64,000 nucleotides of DNA, from the NCBI GenBank assembly GCA_018287875.1, contig JAGVVL010000002.1, positions 558,001-622,000 on the forward strand, written 5' to 3'. Source of the DNA: Nigrospora sphaerica (Eukaryota > Ascomycota > Sordariomycetes > Amphisphaeriales > Apiosporaceae). Within the stretch, counting starts at the first letter, position 1; every line of letters starts with the position of its first letter. A program made the translations under genes and the position numbers. A model generated the notes under the pieces. It was given only the letters and a program-made list of their open reading frames with translations, had not been told where the DNA came from and ran no database searches. Shown piece after piece: positions 33,849-44,730 of this stretch.

Positions 33849-34808
33849 CTAAGCGACCACGGTGTCGCCGCCCATTTCGCCGCCCAGTTCGCGGGACGTG
33901 GGGCCTCGGCGGGCGAGGCCGGAAGCCTGTTGAGCGCGCCCGTCGATGTAGAGGCCTAGGGCGGCGCGCGCCGACTCGACCACCTTTTCGGCGTGCGCCA
34001 GCGCCTCCTGCAAGGCGCGTGCCGTGGAGTCTTCGGCGGGGGCGGCCTGCGGCTTTGCTCCAGCCGAGCCATTGCCGTTCCTGACGACAGCAGCCGGGGC
34101 CTGCTGTTCCTCCTCCAGCAGCTCGCGGATGTGGCCGTTGATCCAAAGCCCCGCCAGCTGCTCGGGCTTCATGTCCCGCGCACCCGTGATGCGGCCTCGG
34201 CATGTCGCCGTGCCGCACAGGCAGTCGAACGGCTGCGCCATGTGCCATTCGGTCGATGGGTAAAAGAACTTTTTGGAGCCGAAGAGGGGCGCAGCGCTTG
34301 TCAGCGTGTTCCGGCACTTCTCCTCATGCCTTGGGAGAGGACGGCGAGCCCCAAAGACTTACGGTAAGCTCCTCCCCGACCTGGAGGCCTTTGGGACCGG
34401 CAATTATGTTCAAGTTCGCGGTATCGAAGATCTATATCCGGCGCAAGCGGGAGGATGGGTATGTCAGCCAAGGGGTGGGGAGCTATAGAGCCGGGTGGGG
34501 AGAGGTGGTCGGCGGCCAAGAACCGGTGCGAAGGAGAGATGATGACGGACCAGGGACGGCTCGCACGAGTGGTTAATGTAGAGCAGATCGCTGTTGAGGT
34601 TGAGGTGGCGGTCCTTGGCCATCTGGACGGTGGCGTAGGTGGGCTCGTCGGCGGCGGTGCAGGGCGGGAAGGCCATCTTGGCGAAGAGGCCAAAGGGAGG
34701 CAGGGCCACGCGCGACAGGCTCTTGGACGTGAACTCGGCCTCGTTGATGATGACCTCCTGGATGGTCGGGTGCGACGGCTGCTGCCAGTGCGGCTGGAGG
34801 GGCGCCAT
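33849..34808 (-). CDS. SET-domain protein (putative lysine methyltransferase)
   Basis: Exons 34808-34551, 34431-34363 and 34268-33849, 248 aa. All junctions are phase 0. The first donor is the unusual GTCCGT and the last acceptor is AAAAAG, yet only this path keeps the domain: LLYINHSCEPSL (the NHSC pseudoknot motif), then IFDTANLNIIAGPKGLQVGEELT, then FFYPSTEWHMAQPFDCLCGTA. The downstream Cys residues in CLCGTATCRG form a post-SET-like zinc site (C-x-C-x4-C). The usual N-terminal GxG/YxG part of SET is not obvious, so the protein is a compact or partial SET. The C-terminal about 100 residues are Ala-rich and probably coiled. Family members methylate lysine on histones or other proteins; the substrate here is unknown. 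An upstream in-frame GTG was not used as start. Confidence 0.82.
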
Positions 34809-36585
34809 TTCGATGCGGGAAGTGCTGGCCACATCAGCGCGGCGTCAGCGAGGGCCGGCCGGGACCGCTCGGGGCCGGTCGCGGGATAGACTCACAACGG
34901 GATACGGGAAATGACTGGAAGCTGTCGGACAGATACGCGTACGTAGCCAAGCAAGCCGGTTTATGTCTCCTCGGGGGGAGAATATAAGGTTTTGCGTGTA
35001 TATGTGGGTGCGCGCGCGCGTGTGTGTATGGCCGTTTGTAAGGGTGGGTGTCACGGGATGAAAAGGCTCGCGGTGCTTCGTCCGTAGGTTTCTATCACGA
35101 GAAGAGAGATGGGAAAGAGAAAGGGCGGGAGAGCGCGGGCAGAGAGAGAAAACATGTGAAGAGATGTATCCATCCACCCCCCTTCGCCCTTCGGCTCGCC
35201 GGCGGCGGCCCCGCCTCCACTTGCTGGCTCCTCTTTCGCTCGGTAGCGGGTAGAAAGAAAGACCGGGGAGTTGTCATCATCTCTAGGTCAAAAGGGCATT
35301 TTCGTAAGCCCGTGTGTGTTTGTGTGAGTGGAGTCTACGCCATTCATTCGTTCTCATCTACTCCTCTATTTGGTTTTCCCCAGAGAAGGCGGCGTCTTGG
35401 GGGAAGAGGTAGGGGAAAGAAGAGAGGTACATACACGACCGCCCTCGGAAGCCATGGCGATGCGGGGTTGGGTGGAGGAGGGGGGAAAGCGTCGGTGCGG
35501 GGGAGCTTTTCTCGGTAGCGCAGGGGTTTTCAGCCCGCGCTAATGAGGGGGAAGAGCCCCTAACGGTGCTGTGTACTTGGTTGTAGCGTCCACTATGGTT
35601 TGCGCCGAGGAGAGTCAGCTAGCTTCGCATCCCATATCGTTGGCAGGTGCAGGTACGGCCGCAAAACCGTCATGCCCGGTACACGCGCACACGCACCATA
35701 CGAACCACAGGCGCGACACACGCCAAATGACCCATCCCTCCAACCACTGGCTGCAAGGGCACATGCAAGCCCCAAGCCCCTCGGGGACAAGGGAGCGGAT
35801 CTTGCATCTCGGCCTGCTACCAAAAACGGGGATGCTACTCCATCGTGGGAATGGACACCACCTACCCAACCTACGGCCAAGTGACGTGCCCCCCAACCCC
35901 CTGTCGTTCGATTGCCCACGAGGATCCCCCGCAACGGAATAATGGCCGCGCTCACTTATCCCTCCCTCGCCAAATTACCGACAGGCGGCTTTTCGTTGCT
36001 CCCCGGGCCATGGCCATCTCGCCGTTGGCCCCGCGGGCTCGCGTTTGGCTCGATCCATCTTTCCCCATCCCATTTCTTCCCGCCCCAGGTGGCCTTCTTC
36101 AACGAGCGTGGTAGATGAGTTGGCCAAGCACGTATTTCCAGGCCGTCAGGGCGTGTCTCTCCAAGGGCCTCGGCCCCCAAATGCGCGCTGCCAATGCGCC
36201 TCTGGTCCGCACGGAAGAGCGAGCGAAGGGTAGAGCCTTTGACCTCGCATTGGCTGGCACATTCCGGTGCCGCGGAAAACGACCTCCCTGCTGCCATGGC
36301 CTACCGGGTTCTTTGGGAAAGTTTTCGCCCTGTGTCGGCAGTCTCTCTGTTGGATCACTATTTGTTCTATTTGGATCACCTGGTTGTTCTAGTTTCGTCA
36401 CCCGTGTTATCCGAATGGATCGCCGACCATGTGGGGACGATGAAGGTTGGCGTGCCACCCAAGCCGGCAAGCTCGTGGCCAACCCCAGACCCATAGGGGA
36501 AGCTCGAGGCTGCGCCACAAATTACGCCTTTAGGAAGGTCCCAGCCACACTGCATAGGCATTCTGTCAGTGGCGCAGTCACTCCT
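34809..36585. other. Non-coding stretch left of the LINE
   Basis: It starts with the SET gene promoter. A GT/GC alternation lies at about 34999-35026 and polypurine runs at 35100-35160 and 35400-35500. Open frames here are low complexity. No gene supported. Confidence 0.5.
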
Positions 36586-36594
36586 GGGTGCTGA

Positions 36595-36618
36595 ATTATT
36601 ATTATTATTATTATTATT
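36595..36618. repeat. (ATT)8 tract, tail of the LINE
   Basis: Eight perfect ATT triplets on the plus strand, read as (AAT)8 at the 3' end of the minus-strand LINE. I-type LINEs often end in similar triplet tails. Confidence 0.9.
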
Positions 36619-36790
36619 CTTACACCTAGCGACCTATCAAGGCCATGAGGACCCCCTACGCATCTTAGCCTAGGAAAACCGTTCCGGGCTAACGTCCGGC
36701 CGGGTGAAAAACCTAGGTTCCGCTGCGTCGCACCGCACTTGTCTACTCTCTAGCCTGCCATACCGAGATCGGGCTCAGCGTGCCCGCTTC

Positions 36791-38571
36791 CTAGCTGATA
36801 AGCTGATTCGCAAGCTGGAACATGCCTAGCCTTCCCGAGCGGAGTAGCCATCTTGCGATAATCCCAGCTTTTCCTGGCGTGTCTAGCATCCTGTCTGTGT
36901 CGATCGGCTCTCCTAGAGCTTGGACGAGATGCTCTCGTCTTTCTCTCTCCCTTGGGCAGAAAACGAGGATATGTCGGACGGTCTCCCTGCCCTGACCGCA
37001 GACGCACCATGGGCTGTCGAAGCCTGGAACCTTGCGCTTGAAAAGGAAGTCTCGCAGCCCAATCTTGCCAGTCCTCGCTTGGACGAGGATGGAGCTCTCT
37101 GCCTTATGGAGTCCCCTATGGAGCTTAAGGACGTGCTTATCTGGCGGCATCTTAGTTGCTGCCGGGGCTCGTGCTATTCGATTTTGCTGCGTTTGTTGCC
37201 ATCTCTGAAGCCAGTCTCTCCTCAGCCTTGTGTGCTGAGTCTCCAGCTAGCCATTCGTCTAGCCACCTCTTACGATTAGGAGCGTCGGGGCCTTTCGGTC
37301 TACGCCGGCGAGTCGGTCTTGTTAGGATCCATCTAGCTGCGCTATCACATCTCGCTTGGATGAGTGATGCGATACGCGGCTGTTGGAGCCTCTCTTCCGA
37401 TGCCGCCACCCTTCTGTTGAGCCACGTGTCTAAGGGGACACGTAGGCTTCCGTTTCTAGCACTGCGGCAGCCGTGGCTTTGAAAGCTCCTGTGACCTTTC
37501 GGAGGCACTCTGTTTGGACGTCGTTGAGTGCCTTGGCTCTGTTTTTCGAGATCTGGCGGTGCCACTCTGAAGCTCCATAACCTATCGCAGACCGTACGAC
37601 CGCTGTATAGACTTGGCGGGCTCGCTGGAGAGACGCGCCCCATGTCGAGCCGGCTATCCGGTCTAGGGCATAGACTTGCGTCGCCATCTTCTTCGATATC
37701 GACTGGATATGGACGTCCCAGAGGAGACGTCTATCCACCTGGATGCCAAGGACGCGGCAGGAGTCTTCTGGTTCGATTTCGTGACCTTCTAAGGCTATCT
37801 TTGTATCCGGACCTTTCCGTCTTCGAGAGAAGTGGACTAGGTGATATTTCTGGACTGCAAAGGTCATGCCGTGGCTGACTGCCCATTCTTTGCAGACCCT
37901 ATGAGCAGCTTCTAGCCGCTCGCAGGTCTGCTCTGGGTTTAAGCCGAAGCCCACGAGGTTTATGTCGTCTGCGAAGGCTATAGTAGCTATCCCTGGTACA
38001 GCGCGGAGGGCCTTGTAGAGACCGGCTGTATAAAGGCAGAAGAGGATAGGCGATAGGGGTGAGCCCTGCGGGACGCCTGCTGGGACTGGGATCTCGTCCG
38101 ATTCCTGGCCATCGAAGAACAGCGTAGTGGACCGGTTAGATAAGAAGCTTCGGATCCAGCTAATAGTCCATATAGGGACCCTTAGCGCTCGCAGGTTAGC
38201 GAGGAGCCTTCCATGGTCGACGGAGTCGAAAGCGCCTGAGATATCCAGCGATAGAAGGGTTGCTGCACCTCCATGTTTCCAGGCTGTGCGGACTAGGTCC
38301 GTTAGCAACCGTAAGGCTGTTTCCGTGGAGCGGCCTTTCCGGTTGCCCATCTGTTCGTCCGGGAGCAGCCCGTTTTCCTCCGCAAAGCTGGCTAGCCGTT
38401 GCGCCAGCAGGCTCTCGATCACCTTCCCCATGGTGTTAAGTAGCGCGATAGGTCTCCATCCGCCGGCTTGGTGGTACTCGTTTGGCTGCTTTCCTGGTTT
38501 CCGGAGGATAACGGTCACTGCTTTGCGGAACGCTGTTGGATAGTATCCTATACGCCAGCATGCTTCCGCTA
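36791..38571 (-). pseudogene. Reverse transcriptase fragment of a Tad1-like LINE
   Basis: Three frame segments form one protein: about 38571-37430, then about 37440-37152, then 37150-36791. The first has the RT motifs LNTMGKVIESLLAQRL, SLDISGAFDSVDHGRLL, AGVPQGSPLSPILFCLY and the catalytic FADDINLVGFG. The second continues with LDTWLNRRVAASEERLQ. The last carries GKIGLRDFLFKRKVPGFDSP and a zinc-knuckle-like C-x-C-x6-H-x4-C (CVCGQGRETVRHILVFC), typical of the C-terminus of fungal Tad-type proteins. One frameshift lies near 37435 and another near 37151. There is no start codon for the true N-terminus because the element is truncated. Confidence 0.9.
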
Positions 38572-38819
38572 GGGTGCTGAATGAATTATAGTGCAGTCTT
38601 ATTCTTCAGGTTCTTGTACCATGGGTGACCCTTACTTAAACTCATTGCTGCCATCTCAGTTGGAAAGCTCACAAAAATCATCTCGGTGGTTCTGTCTAGT
38701 CTCGTTTCTTGCTCGAGATACCACCGCCTGGCCTCCTGCTTCAACTCCCCAACTTGACTTTCTACTCGGTTCGCTCAGCCCGCCTTCTTCCTCGCCATGT
38801 GAAGCCCGGGCGCGGGGCT

Positions 38820-39487
38820 TTAATCGCCAACATCGATGGCCTGGGCCTGGCCGAGGCCGAAGGAGCCGTGACCGCCGCCGTGGCCGTCGTCATCCTCGTC
38901 GTATTCCTTGGGCAGGGCGGGCATGCCACCACCGCACTCATCGGCGAGACCACCGTCATTGTCCTCCTCGTCCTCCTCGTGGCCGCCGGGGGCGATAATC
39001 GTGCCGTGCTTGCGAAGACGGATCTGTGCCCGCCCCATCGTTAGTCTGTCGGTCGACGGACGGGGCCGAGCGGGAGAGAGGGCGTTGGGGGGTTGGTACT
39101 GACCGTCCTGTCCGGAATCTCGCGGAGCTTCTGGCTGCGGCTTCTGAACCCATCGGCGTCTCCGCAAATGTGAGCCAGGACGCTGTTGAAGTTACCGAAA
39201 TGCTCGTCGGGCCGGCAAGCGCAGTACCACTCGACGGGGGCCTGGCATTCGTTGTAGGAGCTGGCGGGATTATGTTTGCTAGGGACATGAGATCTCATAT
39301 TTTTCTTGTCGTTCTTAATAACGGCGTTACACACCCAGCCGGGGGATGATTCGGCCCCGCAAACGCATGACTCGCCGCGCCTGAACAGAATGTACCTGTT
39401 GGGTGCATCTAGATCGACACCGGCGCGAATCATCGCCGCGCGCTGGGGCCCGGGTGCGTTCCTGGCCGGCCGGGGTGCGTTTGCCAT
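38820..39487 (-). CDS. Cys/His-rich hypothetical protein, probably zinc-binding
   Basis: Exons 39487-39104 and 39023-38820, 195 aa; the intron is GTCAGT...GGCACAG, with both exons in phase 0. A basic Pro/Arg-rich start is followed by two likely metal-binding clusters: CVCGAESSPGWVC with downstream His residues (RSHVPSKH), and EWYCACRPDEHF with AHICGDADGF about 15 residues on. The tail is acidic and Gly-rich (EEDEEDNDGG..., EYDEDDDGHGGGHG). I do not recognise the family. A DNA- or RNA-binding role is possible but not shown. The start at 39487 is the first ATG before the conserved-looking part; in-frame upstream codons allow a longer form. The LINE inserted about 240 bp past its stop codon. Confidence 0.6.
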
Positions 39488-40286
39488 CTTGAATTGTCCT
39501 GCGTAGTTACTGTTAGCGACAACTATTGGCATGAGAAGTGGACTTGATATTGAAGTTTGCGTTGTGAGCATTGACGACGAAGCCTTACTGCACGGTTGGT
39601 GGGAGGTATACCGAGTGCGGTTCTTGGAGAAGCGGGTGGGTATGCTGGTGCAATCCATTTTCCTCTGGCGAGAGAGGCTCACGCTGGGAAGAGGACTAGG
39701 GGAAATGGGGAAAGAACATACTTTTGCGGGCTTTTTGTTCGATGAGGGTGTAAAGTTCTGGGTGTGGGTTCGCTGGGAGGGGCCTGCCTAAAATGTCAGC
39801 AGGCAAGGTCGACTGGTGATCGTTCGGGAATTTTTTGAACACGACGTTCGAGGAAGAAAAGATCCCAGGTTGCAGGAGGCCGTTAGGCAGAGATGGCAGA
39901 GATGACCGGGCAAAGATGACAGAGGGATGGCGTGAAGAAATGACAGAGTATGGTGAGAAGGGAAAGCAGAATGACGGTAGGAAAAAACGGCAGAAGGTGG
40001 TGGGAGTAGATGGCAGAGGGAGTTAGGAGGACATGGCAGAGGGAAAGTGGGAGGAGATGGAAGAGGAAAGCGTATGGACATACCCTGTTGGAGTTGTTGG
40101 AACAGTGCCTGGAAACGCTGAATGGCAGATGGAAGAGGTGCTTCCGGGAACCTTGCTTTGAGGATGAAGAGACGAAAGAAAAGAGGCCTGAGATGCAAAA
40201 GGGAAGTGGGAAGGGGTGACTACTGGTGTTTAAATATCTGGGCTTGGGGGGTGCAGGCGGATCTGATGCACCAGTTGGGTCGGGGA
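39488..40286. other. Purine-rich, repeat-like stretch
   Basis: After the promoter of the Cys/His-rich gene, 39840-40240 is strongly purine-rich on the plus strand, with recurrent GATGGCAGAG / GATGACAGAG / GAGATGG words that look like a degenerate short tandem repeat. No coding gene supported. Confidence 0.55.
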
Positions 40287-40582
40287 TGAGTGTGAAGGTG
40301 AAGAAACAATGCGGCTGAGACGCATCAACGGAACCCGAAAGCGGGACACGGAGTAGAGGGTGAATGACAAGGCACAGAAATAATGCTACTAGGACGCATC
40401 GACGCAACCCGAGAGCGGGTCACGGGGCGGTGGGTGGATATGAATGGGCAGAAACGATGCTACTGGGATGCATCGACGGAACCCGGAAATAAGATACGGA
40501 GTGGTGGGTAAATGTGTACGTGTTAAAGTAATACTACCAAGATGCATCGACGCAACCCGAAAGGGAGATACGGAATGACACG
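40287..40582. repeat. 74-bp tandem repeat, four diverged copies
   Basis: The core (C/T)GCATC(G/A)ACG(C/G)AACCCG appears at 40321, 40395, 40469 and 40543, exactly 74 bases apart each time. The flanking parts also align (AATGCTACTA..GA before the core; TACGGAGTGGTGGG-like after it). Copies differ by perhaps 15-30 percent by eye. The unit is not a multiple of three and holds no open frame across copies. Confidence 0.9.
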
Positions 40583-40731
40583 TCAACGTAGAAACCTGTG
40601 GTCACATATATATCTGATGACGAAGCTATGAGTAGAGGGAAAAGGTGATGTGGAGGTGAAGAGTGAATACCAGGAGAAAAGTGAATGTATGAAGAAAAGT
40701 GGATGAGAAAGGGAAAGTGAATGTGAGGAAT

Positions 40732-41138
40732 CCTGCTAGGGAGACGGGCTAGCAGGGCCTGATCACCAAGGTGAATGGAGTGGAGGGAAAGTGCAATGTT
40801 TTGTATACTGGCCCAAATGCGAGGCGCGTGAAGACATGGTCACTGCACTAAATGAGAGAGAAGGATAGGAAAGACGATCCAATCGACGCGTGTCCAGTGC
40901 ACCCAAAACTAGAGTGCACAGAGTGAAAGCAAGGTACAGCTAGTGGGTTTTGCCCACCGACCCGAGTGAGTGGCTACGAAGTTATAGCCACCGGATTAAA
41001 TGGGGGGAAAGAATAGGATGATAATCCGTTGATGAAGAGCTAACGAGGGAGCCCTAACCCGACGTTCGGGCCTTGGGAAGTTAGGAAAGCAGTGGTGGTT
41101 ACTGTTTCCGTTGCTGGGGGTGCTGCCCAGCGCAACGG
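40732..41138. other. Run of six hairpin-forming inverted repeats
   Basis: Directly visible inverted repeats: 40732-40739/40749-40756 (CCTGCTAG, perfect); 40943-40947/40953-40957 (GTGGG); 40970-40976/40985-40991 (GTGGCTA, perfect); 40992-40998/41022-41028 (CGGATTA, perfect, directly abutting the previous one); 41053-41058/41080-41085 (CCTAAC) enclosing CCGA/TCGG; and 41108-41118/41126-41138 (CCGTTGC+TGGG, 11 pairs with a 2-nt bulge). No coding frame explains them. This may be a structured RNA or the end of a mobile element. Confidence 0.6.
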
Positions 41139-41977
41139 GTGCTAATGTCGTTATTAATTAGGTCTTTAAGTATACGACGTGTGAAGGAATTCACCAGTTT
41201 TATTTTCCCGACGACGCTGTATGTTGCCTCGATGCTCGTTAGGAGTCTCTATAAGCTTAAGGCAGGTGCAGATAGCATAGCTTGCCTGATAGGTATACAG
41301 AAGGGATATGCCTGCTAGCTGCCCGGAGACCATCTCAAGGGCATTTCGAGGGGCAGTCAGAAACCATGTCATCATAACCGAGATTCGACACTGGGTGAAC
41401 AATTCCATGGATTCCTCAAACGCAGTGTAATTACATCGGGTGGGTTCCAAATGGCACTCTGGTTGTGCATGCCTACTGTTTTCGTCCACTTGCCCAATTC
41501 CATATTGTCGCAGTTCGCTTCTAGTGAAATAGTGCATTGTGTCAGTGGCGGGATGAGAGAACAATAGGGTGGGCAGCTGGCAGGAGACAATGGCCAATTC
41601 AGGCGTGTTTGTTCTCTGCATTGCTGAATGCATCATCAAATTACAAGAAACAACAACGTCCAAGGCATGATGAACTCATCGACGATAGCAAACCTGCATG
41701 ATAGGAACATAAAATACACGCGCATGCCAGGGAGGTGGTATGCAGGGATGAGTGCAACGACTGCGGGGCCTGGCTGCAGTACGAGAACCCTGGACTTCGG
41801 AGTTGACTTCCCATCACTCACCGCCTATCTGGATGAGAAGAGAGAGCAACCTCACCATCGAACCGTAAATGAAGAGGGGGTAAGATTCGACATCTTTAAG
41901 ACTCACAACAATTTCGCCGGAATTACGCTAATACATGCTAAACCCCCAGCGTAAAGACCCCCAAGCACATCCACACC
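41139..41977. other. Intergenic stretch downstream of the OPT transporter
   Basis: AT-richer DNA. A 165-codon minus-strand open frame (41166-41663) has no recognisable domain and unusual composition and is not called. The right end should hold the OPT gene 3' untranslated region. Confidence 0.5.
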
Positions 41978-44730
41978 TCATTGCGGAAAGCTGCCCTTCT
42001 CAGGGCCAAAGTATCCCCTCGCTGGAAGGGGCAGGATGCCGACACTCGAACCGTCGACACCGGCACTGCTGACAGTGTTTCCCCACCACTTGAGGCTGAC
42101 GGGGTTGTAACCAACGGCAAAGAACATGACGAGGGCACTGATGGCGACACCGGCAGTGAAGGCAGCCGAGAGGACGTAGTTGTACTTCTCCCACCAGGCG
42201 AGGCGGTGGCGAGGCAGCCAGTACATGAAAATAAAGCCCAGGATGAAGCCGGGCGTCTTGTACGACAGGTTGGATGGTGCCCAGTGCTGGATTCCCTGAA
42301 TGATAAGAATAGGGTTGAGCCACAACAGCGAGGCAACGAAGGGGAACAGTGTCCGGTCCAGCAGCGCGAACGTCTTGGTGCTCAGTTTCGCCCGGAGCTT
42401 CTCCTTGACGCCGGGGAGATACTTGGGACCCCACTCCTGGCCGACCAGAAAGACGACAGCGATGATCGTGCCTATCAGGAAGCACCACTTGAGCAGTGGA
42501 TAGAGCGAGTTGAACATGATATCCGACCCCAGCAGGCCCCACATAAGCGAGTTGTTGTACAGAGGTGCGCCGTCGTTGGCACACGTGAAGCGGCTCGGCT
42601 GGTCGGGTGTGCACAAACCCTCAACATTGTTGAGAATGAAGTCTTGCGTCCCCACGGCGACGAAGCAGGTGATGATGATGGTGCCGATTTGACTGCGGAA
42701 GACCGAGCGGGGAGCAATCTTGCAGTAGTGCGCCATCTTCTGGTCCTGGACGTAGTTGTCGCCGTACCCAGCCAATGCCCATGACCCGAGCGTCTGACCG
42801 AAGAGGAAAGCATTGGGGTTTCCTGGCAGAATGTAGCCCGTGATAACTTGGATCAAGGACCCAAGGCCGAGATTAGTGCCAGTGGTGGCCGACAGAAATG
42901 ATAACGGAACAGCAAAGACAAGGTTAATCCCGATCATGAGGAACACTAACCACACTGGCGTGTCCAGTGGGTAGATCTCGAGGAATATGACCGAGACGAC
43001 AATGGCACCCACCAGAATCAGGAGAAACCACCAGTCGGGCACCTCCTTGTATTTGGACATGGTCCGGCTGTGCACATCCATGGCCCCCTCGTAGTTGCCC
43101 TTACCGCGCCGCAAGCCCTGGTAGAAGTCGACGTAGGCCTTGCCGATTGTTTTCCACTGATTTCCCATGATGTAGAGGAAGTAGACGGGGTAGAAGGCAA
43201 AGTTAGCCCCCACGGTGAGGATATAGCCGGCCGAGTAAAAGGGTGGCGAGTACTCTTGGTACTTCTTATAGTCGAGCTTGTTGTTTACCACAATCTTCTG
43301 CACCTGGAAAGCCGTCCCGTTGTTGGTGAAAGCCGAAGAGGAATTGATGGGTAGGTAGGCCGTGTTGTACATGTTGCTGTAGTAGATGCCGAGGATAATC
43401 AAGGCACCGAGTATGGCGCCGGCGTACTGGGTGGCCGTGCTGAAAAACGGCAAGGCCAGCGCTTGGTACGAAGATGTCGCAATGTTCCAATCGAAAGTTG
43501 TGATGGGATTGAACAGCCCAAGCCCGAGGCTAGAACCTGTGAGGATGGCCAGCGTCTTGTTGGAGGGGTCGATCCACGTCATCCAATTGAACGTCGACAG
43601 GGCGGTGAACAGGTACCCGGGAAGCCAGTAATAGAAGAACATGGAAATGGTGCAAATGTAGAAGAATCGGTAACGTGAAATGGTCCAGCCGTAGATGTTC
43701 TCTCGAGGCTCAGGACGAGTGAGGGCCCGGTTCATGGCGATCGTGGGGAGAATCGTAGGCCAGAGGGCCTTGACGGGGTAGACACTGAACCGCCGCAGGT
43801 AGCCGGCAAACCCCATTCCCATTAGTTGAACAAATCTGCCAAGTTAGACAATGCACATAAAGTGACTACCACACAAGCAGAAGGGTCGCCTCACAGGGTC
43901 AGCATGAGCTGGTAGCCGAAGTTTACGAAGCCAAGGCCGTAGTATACGGGCGATCTCTGGACAAGGATCATACCGTAGCTGTTGGTCGTATAGATGGCAA
44001 TGTTGAAGGTAATGGTGGCGAACATTTGCTCCTTGAAGGTCCAAGGGCCGGGGTTCAGGGAATGACGAACACCAAAGACGGTGAGGCCCCAGTCGGGGAG
44101 GACGAACTCGAGAAACTTGGCGCACGGAAACAGCAATATCTGGATGACGGCACCACTAAGACCTGGGAATGGCGTCAACACCTGGGTTGGTAGGGAAAGG
44201 GCTTGGCATTAAGGCGCCATACCGATCGCAGGAAACCTGCTGTTGAAAAACGTCGACATGAAGGTGCCGATAACAGCCCATCCAATGCCGAGGAAGTAGG
44301 CGCGGAAGGTCTCGATGGGCACCTTGTCGTCGTCACGGGGGTCAGCCACGGCGCGGACGCCGGGGTAGGGCGACGAGTAGCGCATCATGGCGGCGTCGAT
44401 GCGGAGATCCCGGTCGTAGAAGTCGCCGTAGAGCTTGGGACCCTGCAGCAGACGCTTCATGCGGTCGCGCATGTCGGAGGGGAAATTCCAGTCGTCGGCG
44501 TGGAACTCTAGCGACTCCTGCACGATGGCCAGGGCCTCGTCCTCGCTCATGTCGTTGATCTTCTCGAGGAGCCACTCGCCCTCGCCATTGGGGGCCAGCT
44601 CCTCCAGCATCTCGTGGGGGATCTGGTCGCTTATCTTGTCCGTCGCGACCCGGGCGGGGGTCTTTTCGGGGTCGGTCGTACCCGGCGTGGGCGCAATGCC
44701 ATCGTCGACACCTTCAATCTTGCTGGCCAT
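41978..44730 (-). CDS. OPT-family oligopeptide transporter
   Basis: Exons 44730-44223, 44162-43895 and 43835-41978, 877 aa, all in phase. Intron 1 (GTATGG...TTCCCAG) skips a nearer CAG that would break the frame; intron 2 is GTGAGG...GGCAG. The N-terminal about 140 residues are cytoplasmic and acidic (NGEGEWLLEKINDMSEDEAL, PYPGVRAVADPRDD), followed by about 14-16 membrane helices. OPT hallmarks are the DPRDD..P.ETFRAYFLG start of the membrane part, the NPGPWTFKEQMFATI segment, the SRYRFF....YYWLPGYLF segment and the C-terminal PVSLKWWGNTV. Fungal OPT proteins import tetra- and pentapeptides or glutathione with protons at the plasma membrane. It belongs to the peptide-transport branch rather than the YSL metal-chelate branch, judging by the NPG and WWGN motifs. 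Substrate is not known. Confidence 0.95.

Larger units (their letters stand above)
36586..38582 (-). mobile_element. 5'-truncated Tad1-like non-LTR retrotransposon (LINE)
   Basis: Minus-strand element of about 2 kb. It encodes the 3' part of a reverse transcriptase protein and ends in an (AAT)8 tail (plus-strand 36595-36618). The 11-bp sequence GGGTGCTGAAT occurs at 36586-36596 and again at 38572-38582, exactly flanking the element, and is the likely target-site duplication. The reverse transcriptase frame starts inside the domain, so the 5' part (gag-like ORF and endonuclease) is missing, as expected from incomplete reverse transcription. Two frameshifts show that it is inactive. Its open RT frame is not eroded by stop codons, so heavy repeat-induced point mutation is unlikely. 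Confidence 0.88.

Noticed and set aside
41166..41663. 165-codon minus-strand frame downstream of the OPT gene
   Set aside because: No recognisable domain or signal; probably a chance frame in AT-richer DNA.
44165..44184. Nearer CAG (44182-44184) as acceptor of OPT intron 1
   Set aside because: It gives the wrong phase and a stop within a few codons; the CAG at 44163-44165 keeps the frame and the family-like LSGAVIQILLFP segment.
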